Shown: piece by piece, positions 44,457-52,060 of the stretch
Layout: the number at the start of each line of letters is the position of its first letter
Numbering within the stretch: the first letter of the stretch is position 1
The notes under the pieces: generated by a model
What the model saw: only the letters and a program-made list of their open reading frames with translations
Databases searched by the model: none
Told to the model about the DNA's origin: nothing
Position numbers and translations under genes: made by a program
Origin: Vibrio proteolyticus NBRC 13287
Lineage (GTDB): Bacteria > Pseudomonadota > Gammaproteobacteria > Enterobacterales > Vibrionaceae
Assembly: GCF_000467125.1 (NCBI RefSeq)
Contig: NZ_BATJ01000027.1
Location: forward strand, 1 to 58,019
DNA length: 58,019 bases
Direction of reading: 5' to 3'

Positions 44457-44738
44457 TTAGCGGCTGAGGTAAGCTTTCAGCTCTTCGGCAGTGATGCCTT
44501 GTTCTTTTAGTTGCTGAGCCAGCATATCCACTTCTTCGCCTTTGCGTGCATCGATAACTTGCTGGAACTGATAGACGATATCACGCAGCATATGTAACGG
44601 CACTTGCTTGGCAGCGCTGCGAATACGCTCACTGCTCTGGTTACCCAACTCATTGAGTAATTTGCCAAACATGATCTTCTCTGGAGACTCTTCCAGCTGC
44701 TCCAGCACTTTGGCCATTTCATACGTTGTCATTGACAT
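44457..44738 (-). CDS. Small helical protein, possibly H-NS N-terminal-like
   Basis: 93 aa, not firmly recognised. All-helical and charged, without membrane segments or cysteines. The second half (LRDIVYQFQQVIDARKGEEVDMLAQQLKEQGITAEELKAYL) resembles the dimerisation coil and following segment of H-NS/VicH, but the DNA-binding domain is absent. ATG 44738 or the ATG two codons later could start it. Stand-alone between asnC and the efflux gene. Confidence 0.7.
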   Translation of the reverse strand: MSMTTYEMAKVLEQLEESPEKIMFGKLLNELGNQSSERIRSAAKQVPLHMLRDIVYQFQQVIDARKGEEVDMLAQQLKEQGITAEELKAYLSR

Positions 44739-44846
44739 AGTTATTGAGGTTCCAATCTAAATAGGTTTGCAACACAAAAAGAAGAACAAATATACACGCC
44801 TTTTGGTTGTTATCAAACATCTATTCACTTCATTTGTATCAGGCGC

Positions 44847-46076
44847 TTACGCCGCCGCATAATGCCAGCGCCGGCCTGCTTTCGACAGCAGAATGATCAC
44901 GGCTGGCGCCACCAGCCACATCTGCAAAGCAATCATATGTTGCGGGTCCAGATTTAGGCGCTGCATCGTCCCCACCACCAGGCCGGAACCGCTCATCTGA
45001 AACAGCCCCAACAACGCCGCAGCCGTACCGGCTTTATCCCCAAACGGTGCCAGCGCTTTTCCGGCAGCCGCACCGAGAATCCAGGCAAACCCGACAGAAG
45101 AGAGGAAGATCGGCAACATGAACGCCAGTGCGGTTGCCGTTCCGGCCAGTGCCAACATTACGCCGCCAGCGACCAGCAAGGTCACGATGCCAACCAACAA
45201 CGTTGTGTGGGTCCCGAAGCGTTCCATGAATTTTGGAGCCGTCATACAAGCAACAATGTTGATCGCCGCATTGACCCCAAACCAGAACGTAAATTGGTTC
45301 ATACTTAACCCCAGCCCTTCCATCAGCACCACCGGGGCGGATGTCACGTACGCCAGAATAACCGCCATTGCCAACATGCACAAAGAGGCATGAAACAGGA
45401 AAGACGGCGTTTTCACTACCGACCAGTAACGCTCCAGCTTAAACACCGCTTGTTTCTCGCTGCTGGGGTTGGTTTCTTTCATGTTGATCAGCAACCACGT
45501 TCCTACAGTCAGAGCATACAGTGCCATAAAGCTGAAGTTGGCTCGCCAGCCAAACTGCTGCGTTAGCCAACTGCCCAGGATGGGCGCCAATGCCGGAATG
45601 AAGCAGATGGCGCCGTTCAGGTAGCTGATCATTCGGCCGCTTTTCTCCGGACCAAAGATATCGCGAACTGTTGCAAAGGCTGCTACCGATGTCGCACATG
45701 CACCTAAGCCTTGTAGCAGTCTGGCCATCAACATCCACTCAATGCTCTGAGCCCCCCACGCCAATAAGGCGCTCAGGGCGTAGATGCTGATGCCACCCAA
45801 TGCAACAGTTCGACGTCCGAGTTTGTCCGCCAGTGGACCGGCAAACAATTGACCGACGCCCATGGCAAACAGAAACCAGGTGATCGTATCTTGTGCTAAC
45901 GCGTGTTCCACGTGAAACGCCTGCGAAATCTGCGGCAATGCCGGCAAGTAGATGTCGATCGCCAATGGGCTGAACAACACCAATAAGGTCAGCAGTGCCA
46001 ACTGCACTTTACTGATAGGAACCGGGCCGGATTGAGACACAAGATACTCCAACAAATTCATCAAAACGGCGGCCAT
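44847..46076 (-). CDS. Bcr/CflA-family multidrug efflux MFS transporter
   Basis: Twelve-helix proton-driven drug exporter. About 409 aa from ATG 46076; codon 46061 is another candidate, and ATG 46124 would sit across the operator. Family marks: SPLAIDIYLPALPQISQAF in TM1, LADKLGRRTVALGG between TM2 and TM3, RLLQGLGACATSVAAFATVRDIF in TM4 and TM5. Divergent from a LysR regulator with an inverted repeat between. A parS-type site lies inside at 45904-45919. Confidence 0.88.
   Translation of the reverse strand: MAAVLMNLLEYLVSQSGPVPISKVQLALLTLLVLFSPLAIDIYLPALPQISQAFHVEHALAQDTITWFLFAMGVGQLFAGPLADKLGRRTVALGGISIYALSALLAWGAQSIEWMLMARLLQGLGACATSVAAFATVRDIFGPEKSGRMISYLNGAICFIPALAPILGSWLTQQFGWRANFSFMALYALTVGTWLLINMKETNPSSEKQAVFKLERYWSVVKTPSFLFHASLCMLAMAVILAYVTSAPVVLMEGLGLSMNQFTFWFGVNAAINIVACMTAPKFMERFGTHTTLLVGIVTLLVAGGVMLALAGTATALAFMLPIFLSSVGFAWILGAAAGKALAPFGDKAGTAAALLGLFQMSGSGLVVGTMQRLNLDPQHMIALQMWLVAPAVIILLSKAGRRWHYAAA
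45904..45919. other. parS-type ParB-binding site inside the efflux gene
   Basis: TGTTCCACGTGAAACG fits NGTTNCACGTGAAACN, with two differences from the exact 16-mer at 49037. Encodes part of QAFHVEHAL on the minus strand. Confidence 0.7.
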
Positions 46077-46093
46077 CTTACCCAGATTCAGAT

Positions 46094-46118
46094 ATGAGTA
46101 AAAATGGCTTATACTCAT
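46094..46118. promoter_or_regulatory. Probable LysR operator between efflux gene and regulator
   Basis: ATGAGTA (46094-46100) and TACTCAT (46112-46118) form a perfect 7-bp inverted repeat with an 11-bp spacer, ending 29 bp before the LysR start. Binding by the adjacent regulator is inferred from position. Confidence 0.55.
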
Positions 46119-46146
46119 TACCAATATTCCAAATCAGAAAAACACC

Positions 46147-47088
46147 ATGAACATCGAAAAACTGGCGCGCATCGACCTCAATCTGCTGGTGTGTCTCAAT
46201 GTACTGATCGAAGAACTGAGCGTAACTCGCACCGCGCAGCGCTTGTGCCTCAGCCAATCAGCGGTCAGCAAAGCCTTGGCCAAATTGCGTGAGCAGTTTG
46301 ATGATCCTTTGTTCATTCGCACCTCTCATGGCTTAAAAGCGACCCCCAAGTCACTCTACCTGAAACCGAAACTGGAAATGTTGGTCAATCAGCTCGAAAT
46401 GATCACCCAGCCACCTGAGTTTTCCCCGAGTGAAAGCGAATACCGTTTCCATATTGCAGCGGTTGAAAGTGTCTATCCGTTGATCCTGCCGCATTTCCTG
46501 CCAGCGATTTTTCAACATGGTCCCAACCTCAACATCTCCATGCATGTGTGGAATGAAAACACGTTTAAACGCCTGCAGATGGGCGAACTGGATCTTGGCA
46601 TCACGGGCAAAGACATCGACGTCAACGATGCGAAACTGACCATGTACCCTCCCGACGACATCTGCGAGCAGGAGATCTATCGTGACGTACAAATGTGCGT
46701 CATGCGCAAAGATCATCCGGCCCTCAAACAACCCTGGAACCTAAACACCTATCTGGCCATGCGTCACGTTCAGGTCCGCTGCGACGGGTACGACCGCTGG
46801 TTGCTGGACTACCGCCTGTCGGACATGGGCTGTGAACGCGACATCGCCATTGTAGTGCCTGACTTCAACAGCGCCGCCAGCTTATGTACCTACACTGACT
46901 TCGTCTTCACGGCCCCGAGCCACTTTACCTTGTTGGTCGCCAAACAGATGGATTTGGTGGTCCTGCCACTGCCAATGGAGTTTCCTCCGATGGCTTACAC
47001 TCTTTTCTGGCACAGAGACAGAGAAAGTGACCCCGCTTTGCGCTGGCTGCGGGATATTATTAAAGAGAAAACTCTGCACCTCAGATAA
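46147..47088 (+). CDS. LysR-family transcriptional regulator
   Basis: 313 aa. N-terminal HTH (RTAQRLCLSQSAVSKALAKLREQFDDPLFIRT) and an effector domain resembling the NodD/LeuO/SyrM subgroup (ARIDLNLLVCLNVLIEE at the start). Effector unknown; probably controls the divergent Bcr-type pump. No convincing Shine-Dalgarno site precedes ATG 46147. Confidence 0.87.
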   Translation: MNIEKLARIDLNLLVCLNVLIEELSVTRTAQRLCLSQSAVSKALAKLREQFDDPLFIRTSHGLKATPKSLYLKPKLEMLVNQLEMITQPPEFSPSESEYRFHIAAVESVYPLILPHFLPAIFQHGPNLNISMHVWNENTFKRLQMGELDLGITGKDIDVNDAKLTMYPPDDICEQEIYRDVQMCVMRKDHPALKQPWNLNTYLAMRHVQVRCDGYDRWLLDYRLSDMGCERDIAIVVPDFNSAASLCTYTDFVFTAPSHFTLLVAKQMDLVVLPLPMEFPPMAYTLFWHRDRESDPALRWLRDIIKEKTLHLR

Positions 47089-47196
47089 TTGTCGGCCAGC
47101 GTTTGCAGCTCCGACGTAAAAGGAGTAGCTTAGTCGACCAGGTCTCAGACCATACAGTTCTGCCCAAAAGGACGTTTAGCAAAAGGATACTTTCAG

Positions 47197-48987
47197 ATGC
47201 AAAATCACATTTCCGAACGCGTCGATGCGCTACGCAACTGGCTGGAGCAACACAGCTACGATGCGCTCATTATTCCGCATGAAGACGAATATTTAGGTGA
47301 ATACGTACCGGCCCACAACGAGCGTCTACTCTGGGCCACCGGCTTCACCGGCTCAGCCGGCGCCGCGGTGATCACCCGCGATAACGCAGCGATTTTTGTT
47401 GATGGCCGCTATACGGTACAGGTACGCAAACAGGTCCCTGCCGACGTATTTGAATATCGTCACCTGATTGAAGAACCGTTTTTGGGCTGGCTGACAACTC
47501 AGCTCGCCAGTGGCGCCAAAGTCGCTTACGATCCGAGAATGCACCGCGCCAGTTGGCTGTCTGCGGCACAAACGGCCCTGGACGGTGAACTGCATCTGAG
47601 TCCGGTCAGCGACAACCCGATTGACCAGCTGTGGCAAGATCGCCCGCAACCGCAGGAATCAGAGGTTCGCCTGATGGACCTGACACTGGTTGGGCAATCC
47701 AGCACCGACAAGCGCGCAGAGATCGCAGCGTTAATTGCGGCCAAAAAAGCCGATGCAGCACTGCTGACAGAACTGGATTCCATCTGCTGGCTACTCAATA
47801 TTCGCGGCCTGGACGTATCACGCCTCCCCGTGGTGCTGTGTCATGCGATTGTCCATCGTGACGCCAGCGTCGATTTTTTCTTTAAGTCTGAGCGTTTGCC
47901 ACTTGGCTTTGAACAGCATGTCGGCCAAGGTGTACGTGTTCATGAGCCAGACGCCCTGCAAGCCCAGCTGGCTACGCTTGAAGGCCGCAAAGTGATGGTC
48001 GACCCAGCCACCAGTAACGCCTGGTTTACCCTGACATTGCAAAGTACCGGCGCGCAACTGATCAACGCGGCCGATCCCTGCCTGCTGCCCAAAGCCGCCA
48101 AAAACGCCACAGAAATCGCTGGCATGAAAGCCTGTCATATCCGTGACGGCGCTGCCATGACCCAATTTCTCTGCTGGCTGGATAAGGAAGTCGCGGCTGG
48201 ACGCCTGCACGACGAAGCTGTGCTGGCCGACCATCTCCAGCGCTGCCGAGAACAAGATCCAACCCTGGCTGACCTCAGCTTTGATACCATTTCTGCGGCC
48301 GGTGAAAATGCGGCCATGTGTCACTACAATCACGAAAATCAGCCGCAACCGGGTCAGTTGACGATGGACACCCTCTACCTGGTGGATTCGGGTGGCCAGT
48401 ACCAAGACGGCACGACCGACATCACTCGTACTGTCGCCATCGGGCTGCCGAATCAGGAAATGAAAGATCAGTTCACTTTGGTCCTCAAAGGCCATATTGC
48501 ACTGGCAACCGCACGTTTCCCGAGAGGTACCTGTGGACACCAATTGGATACCTTGGCGCGGCAATATCTGTGGGCCAACGGTTACGATTACGATCATGGG
48601 ACTGGCCACGGTGTTGGTCACTTCCTCAGCGTACACGAAGGGCCGCAGCGTATCGCCAAAGCGGTTAACCCGACTGCCCTGCTACCAGGTATGGTTCTGT
48701 CCAACGAACCGGGTTATTACCGTGCCGATGCGTTTGGTATCCGGATTGAAAACCTGGAACTGGTGGTGGAAGTTGCGACTCAAGGCGACCATCATATGCT
48801 TGGCTTTGAATCGCTGACACGCTGTCCGATCGACCAACGCAACATCAACGTGAATCTGCTGACGCGGCCAGAGCTGAAATGGCTCAATGACTATCATCAG
48901 AAAGTGTGGCAAGACGTCAGCCCTCTGGTGGATGGTGAAGTGAAACAGTGGTTAGAACAAGCAACCCAGCCGCTCGATTACGCTTAA
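47197..48987 (+). CDS. Aminopeptidase P family metallopeptidase (M24B)
   Basis: Removes N-terminal residues followed by proline. 596 aa, the long three-domain form resembling eukaryotic XPNPEP1, not the 440-aa E. coli PepP: two creatinase-type N-terminal domains (about 8-310), then the pita-bread catalytic domain and an M24 C-terminal extension. Dinuclear metal ligands are visible: VDSGGQYQDGTTDITR (two aspartates), GTGHGVGHFLSVHEGP (histidine), NEPGYY and GIRIENL (glutamates). Followed by a terminator abutting a parS site. Confidence 0.92.
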   Translation: MQNHISERVDALRNWLEQHSYDALIIPHEDEYLGEYVPAHNERLLWATGFTGSAGAAVITRDNAAIFVDGRYTVQVRKQVPADVFEYRHLIEEPFLGWLTTQLASGAKVAYDPRMHRASWLSAAQTALDGELHLSPVSDNPIDQLWQDRPQPQESEVRLMDLTLVGQSSTDKRAEIAALIAAKKADAALLTELDSICWLLNIRGLDVSRLPVVLCHAIVHRDASVDFFFKSERLPLGFEQHVGQGVRVHEPDALQAQLATLEGRKVMVDPATSNAWFTLTLQSTGAQLINAADPCLLPKAAKNATEIAGMKACHIRDGAAMTQFLCWLDKEVAAGRLHDEAVLADHLQRCREQDPTLADLSFDTISAAGENAAMCHYNHENQPQPGQLTMDTLYLVDSGGQYQDGTTDITRTVAIGLPNQEMKDQFTLVLKGHIALATARFPRGTCGHQLDTLARQYLWANGYDYDHGTGHGVGHFLSVHEGPQRIAKAVNPTALLPGMVLSNEPGYYRADAFGIRIENLELVVEVATQGDHHMLGFESLTRCPIDQRNINVNLLTRPELKWLNDYHQKVWQDVSPLVDGEVKQWLEQATQPLDYA

Positions 48988-49006
48988 TATCAGGGCGGTG
49001 AAAGTA

Positions 49007-49037
49007 ATAAAAAGGCGACCATAAGGTCGCCTTTTTT
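49007..49037. terminator. Bidirectional terminator between the peptidase gene and thiH
   Basis: Stem GGCGACC / GGTCGCC (49014-49020 / 49025-49031) with an ATAA loop, A-run before and T-run after. The last T is the first base of a parS site. Confidence 0.92.
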
Positions 49038-49052
49038 GTTTCACGTGAAACA
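49037..49052. other. parS centromere site (exact consensus), intergenic
   Basis: TGTTTCACGTGAAACA, the perfect 16-bp palindrome bound by chromosomal ParB proteins, placed between the terminator and the thiH stop codon. Confidence 0.95.
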
Positions 49053-49053
49053 C

Positions 49054-50166
49054 CTAACCGGAATAAGCACTGTGCCAGTCTTTCCAAATTGGGTCGAATC
49101 CCTTGTCACGAATCATGCGTTCAACGTGTGCCGCGCTCCGCTCGTCGCTGATCTCAAACTGCTCCAGTTCTGTGTCTTCCAGAGCATACCCTCCCGGCTG
49201 GGTTTTCGATGCAGCAGACATGCTGGTGATCCCAAGCGGTAATACATTGTCACGAAATTGTGGAGATTCGCGGGTGGAGAGGGACAGCTCCACTTCCGGA
49301 TTAAATAAGCGATACGCACAGATCAGTTGCACCAGCTGTTTGTCCGTCATTACCGATTTGGGCTGCAGCGCGCCTGCGCAAGGCCGCAATCGTGGAAATG
49401 AAATCGAATAACGTGTTTGCCAGTATCTATGCTCCAGATAGTCGAGATGCGCCGCCACATAGAAACAATCCGTGCGCCACTCTTCTAACCCGATTAAGGC
49501 GCCAATACCAATCTTATCGATTCCCGCTTTTGCTAAGCGATCTGGTGTATCCAGTCGGTATACAAAATCCATTTTATTGCCACGCAAATGATGCTCGGCG
49601 TACGTCGAAGGATGATAAGTCTCTTGATACACCATCACCGCATCCAAACCCAACGCCTTAAGCTCGGCGTAATCGTCTTGGTCAAGCGGCTGCACTTCCA
49701 TCGCCAGATAGTTAAAGCGCTGTTTAATCATCGGCACCATTTCGCGGAAGTATTTCATCCCGACTTTGGTTTCGTGTTCACCGGTAACCAGCAATACGCT
49801 ATCAAACTTCATGCGCTTGATGGCCGCCACTTCCGCTGACACTTCCTCCCTATTCAACGTACGACGCTTGATACGATTCTCCATGGAGAAGCCGCAATAC
49901 GTACAAGCGTTGGCACACAAGTTAGACAAGTACAATGGAATATAAAGCGACATGGTATTACCAAAACGTTTACGAGTCGCCGAGTATGACAACTGCGCCA
50001 TCTGCTCCAGATAAGGCTCTGCAGCAGGTGAAATTAGCGCTTTAAAATCTTCCAGATCACGCTTGGGTTTACTTAATGCCCGCTCGACATCTTGCGCTGT
50101 CTTGGCGTAAATCGACATCGAAATGTCATCCCAATTGAGCTGTTTAAATTGCTCTACGAAGCTCAT
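49054..50166 (-). CDS. thiH: 2-iminoacetate (dehydroglycine) synthase ThiH
   Basis: Radical SAM enzyme cleaving tyrosine to dehydroglycine for the thiazole ring of thiamin. 370 aa. The iron-sulphur motif CANACTYC uses C84, C88 and C91; LLVTGEHE and the C-terminal SLSTRESPQFRDN segment are family marks. Last gene of the thi operon, 18 bp after thiG. Presence of ThiH rather than ThiO is typical of facultative anaerobes. Confidence 0.96.
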   Translation of the reverse strand: MSFVEQFKQLNWDDISMSIYAKTAQDVERALSKPKRDLEDFKALISPAAEPYLEQMAQLSYSATRKRFGNTMSLYIPLYLSNLCANACTYCGFSMENRIKRRTLNREEVSAEVAAIKRMKFDSVLLVTGEHETKVGMKYFREMVPMIKQRFNYLAMEVQPLDQDDYAELKALGLDAVMVYQETYHPSTYAEHHLRGNKMDFVYRLDTPDRLAKAGIDKIGIGALIGLEEWRTDCFYVAAHLDYLEHRYWQTRYSISFPRLRPCAGALQPKSVMTDKQLVQLICAYRLFNPEVELSLSTRESPQFRDNVLPLGITSMSAASKTQPGGYALEDTELEQFEISDERSAAHVERMIRDKGFDPIWKDWHSAYSG

Positions 50167-50184
50167 GTTTTCCTCGCTTAGAAC

Positions 50185-50952
50185 TTAAAACTCATCCAGA
50201 AATGAAGTCAGTGGACTCGACGCAACCGCATGAGACACTTTACCCGCAAGACCGGCTTCATAAGCCATACGCCCTGACTCAACCGCCAACTTAAAAGCGT
50301 TCGCCATCGCAATAGGATCGCTCGATGCCGCAATCGCCGTGTTGACCAGAACTGCATCGGCCCCCATCTCCATGGCACGAGCCGCATGTGAAGGTGCTCC
50401 GATACCTGCATCTACCACGACCGGGACATTGGCTTGATCGATGATGATTTCCAGAAAATCGTGAGAAACAATGCCTTTGTTCGAACCAATCGGCGCCCCC
50501 AATGGCATCACTGCAGCACAGCCTACTTCCTCCAGTCGCTTGCACAGCACAGGGTCAGCATGACAGTAAGGAAGCACAATGAATCCTTCTCGGACCAACT
50601 GCTCAGCAGCCGCTAGTGTCTCAATGGGATCCGGCATCAAGTACTTAGGGTCTGGGTGAATTTCCAGTTTCAGCCAGTTGGTCCCCAGCGCTTCACGCGC
50701 CAGTTGCGCGGCAAACACAGCGTCTCTGGCATTTTTAGCACCGGAGGTATTGGGCAGTAAGTTCACCCCCGCTTGAACCAACGGCAGCAAAATATCATCT
50801 TGCTGGTCGTTCACGTCAACGCGCTTTAACGCCATGGTCGCAAGTTGAGAGCCCGACGCGTGAATCGCTTGCGCCATTAGTCGGCTGTTGGCAAATTTAC
50901 CTGTTCCGGTGAACAGTCGTGATTCGAATTGTTTATCACCAATGTTAAGCAT
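50185..50952 (-). CDS. thiG: Thiazole synthase ThiG
   Basis: Condenses DXP, ThiS-thiocarboxylate sulphur and dehydroglycine to the thiamin thiazole phosphate. 255 aa. Start MLNIGDKQFESRLFTGTGKF at 50952 is behind an AGGGGGG site; an in-frame extension to 51024 is unneeded. Schiff-base lysine region WLKLEIHPDPKYL and phosphate-binding VDAGIGAPSHAARAMEMGADAVLVN are present. Five bases after thiS. Confidence 0.96.
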   Translation of the reverse strand: MLNIGDKQFESRLFTGTGKFANSRLMAQAIHASGSQLATMALKRVDVNDQQDDILLPLVQAGVNLLPNTSGAKNARDAVFAAQLAREALGTNWLKLEIHPDPKYLMPDPIETLAAAEQLVREGFIVLPYCHADPVLCKRLEEVGCAAVMPLGAPIGSNKGIVSHDFLEIIIDQANVPVVVDAGIGAPSHAARAMEMGADAVLVNTAIAASSDPIAMANAFKLAVESGRMAYEAGLAGKVSHAVASSPLTSFLDEF

Positions 50953-50957
50953 CGACT

Positions 50958-51212
50958 TTACCCCCCTGCGATTGCTTGAAACAAGGAGATGCGATCTCCC
51001 TGTGAAAGAACGGTGCTGGCCCACTCGCTGCGCGGCACAATGCTGTTGTTAATGGCAACAACACACCCCATTTCCGGCAACTCAAACAGGCTAATGATTT
51101 GCTGTAGATTTAACTCGCTGGCCACTTGATGAGCCTGGTCATTGATGACAATAGTGAGCACATCTAAGTGCGCAGCTAGCGATTGTGTTGTTTGTTGTTC
51201 TGATGACGTCAT
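50958..51212 (-). CDS. thiS: Sulphur-carrier protein ThiS
   Basis: Ubiquitin-fold sulphur carrier, adenylated by ThiF and thiocarboxylated at the C-terminal Gly-Gly (IAGG end visible). From ATG 51212 it has 84 aa; E. coli ThiS has 66, so a later GTG at about 51152 (VLTIVINDQ) is an alternative start. The core motifs INNSIVPRSEW and GDRISLFQAIAGG are typical. An in-frame extension into thiF is rejected. Confidence 0.9.
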   Translation of the reverse strand: MTSSEQQTTQSLAAHLDVLTIVINDQAHQVASELNLQQIISLFELPEMGCVVAINNSIVPRSEWASTVLSQGDRISLFQAIAGG

Positions 51213-51286
51213 TGCTTCCAACTCTCTTGATTCCGGCCATTGCTTATATCGGTGATGGGGAAATTTAGCGCGACAAAGTTCGCCCG

Positions 51287-52060
51287 CTAAACTTGAGCGC
51301 AAACTTGGCATTGTTTGTCTTTGCTGATCCCCATGGTTTGCCATTGCATCTTCAATCCATCAAACAGATGCAACGTGGCGGTTTCGACATGAAACGTCCC
51401 AGTTGCCAGTTTCTGGATCGCCGCCAGGGCCTGGTAGTTGCCAAGCGTGCCCACCACCGGACCGACAACGCCGCTCTGACTACATTTTTGGTGTTGTTGG
51501 TGTTCATCAAACGGATACAAACAGCGGTAACAAGCTTTGCTCTCCACCCCATCCTGACTTGGTGTTTGATAGTCAAAGACGGCAAATTGCCCTTGCCAGC
51601 CAATAGCGGCTGCTGAGATAAGTGGTGTGTTTTGTTCAAAGCAAACCTGGTTAATCAGCTGACGAGTGGGCATGTTGTCAGTGCAGTCCAACACCACATC
51701 CGCCAGCATGACTTCAAGCTGCAGTTGCGCTTTGTCTAAACGCTTGTTGAGAGCACGAACCTGAACCATCGAATTGAGTTCAGTGAGCTGTCTTACGGTG
51801 GCTTGCGTTTTGGTGACTTGGAGATCTCGTTCGCGATAAATCACCTGACGCTGCAGGTTACTGCTCTCAACCTCATCATCATCAACCACTACTAGCTTAC
51901 CGACGCCCGCCGACGCCAAGTACAAACTCGCCGCACTCCCTAAGCCGCCACAGCCGATAATCAGCACGTGCGATTCGCTCAGTCGCACTTGCCCACTTTC
52001 TGCGATTTCAGGCAGCGCGACTTGGCGTTGATAACGAAGGAACTGCTTATCCGTGAGCAT
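51287..52060 (-). CDS. thiF: ThiS adenylyltransferase ThiF
   Basis: E1-like enzyme activating the ThiS C-terminus. 257 aa: ATP-binding GCGGLGSAAS at 36-45, zinc site CYRC (C177, C180) with CQVC near the C-terminus (C252, C255), and the conserved cysteine in QKCSQSG (C193). Overlaps the end of thiE by 14 bases, indicating translational coupling. Confidence 0.95.
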   Translation of the reverse strand: MLTDKQFLRYQRQVALPEIAESGQVRLSESHVLIIGCGGLGSAASLYLASAGVGKLVVVDDDEVESSNLQRQVIYRERDLQVTKTQATVRQLTELNSMVQVRALNKRLDKAQLQLEVMLADVVLDCTDNMPTRQLINQVCFEQNTPLISAAAIGWQGQFAVFDYQTPSQDGVESKACYRCLYPFDEHQQHQKCSQSGVVGPVVGTLGNYQALAAIQKLATGTFHVETATLHLFDGLKMQWQTMGISKDKQCQVCAQV

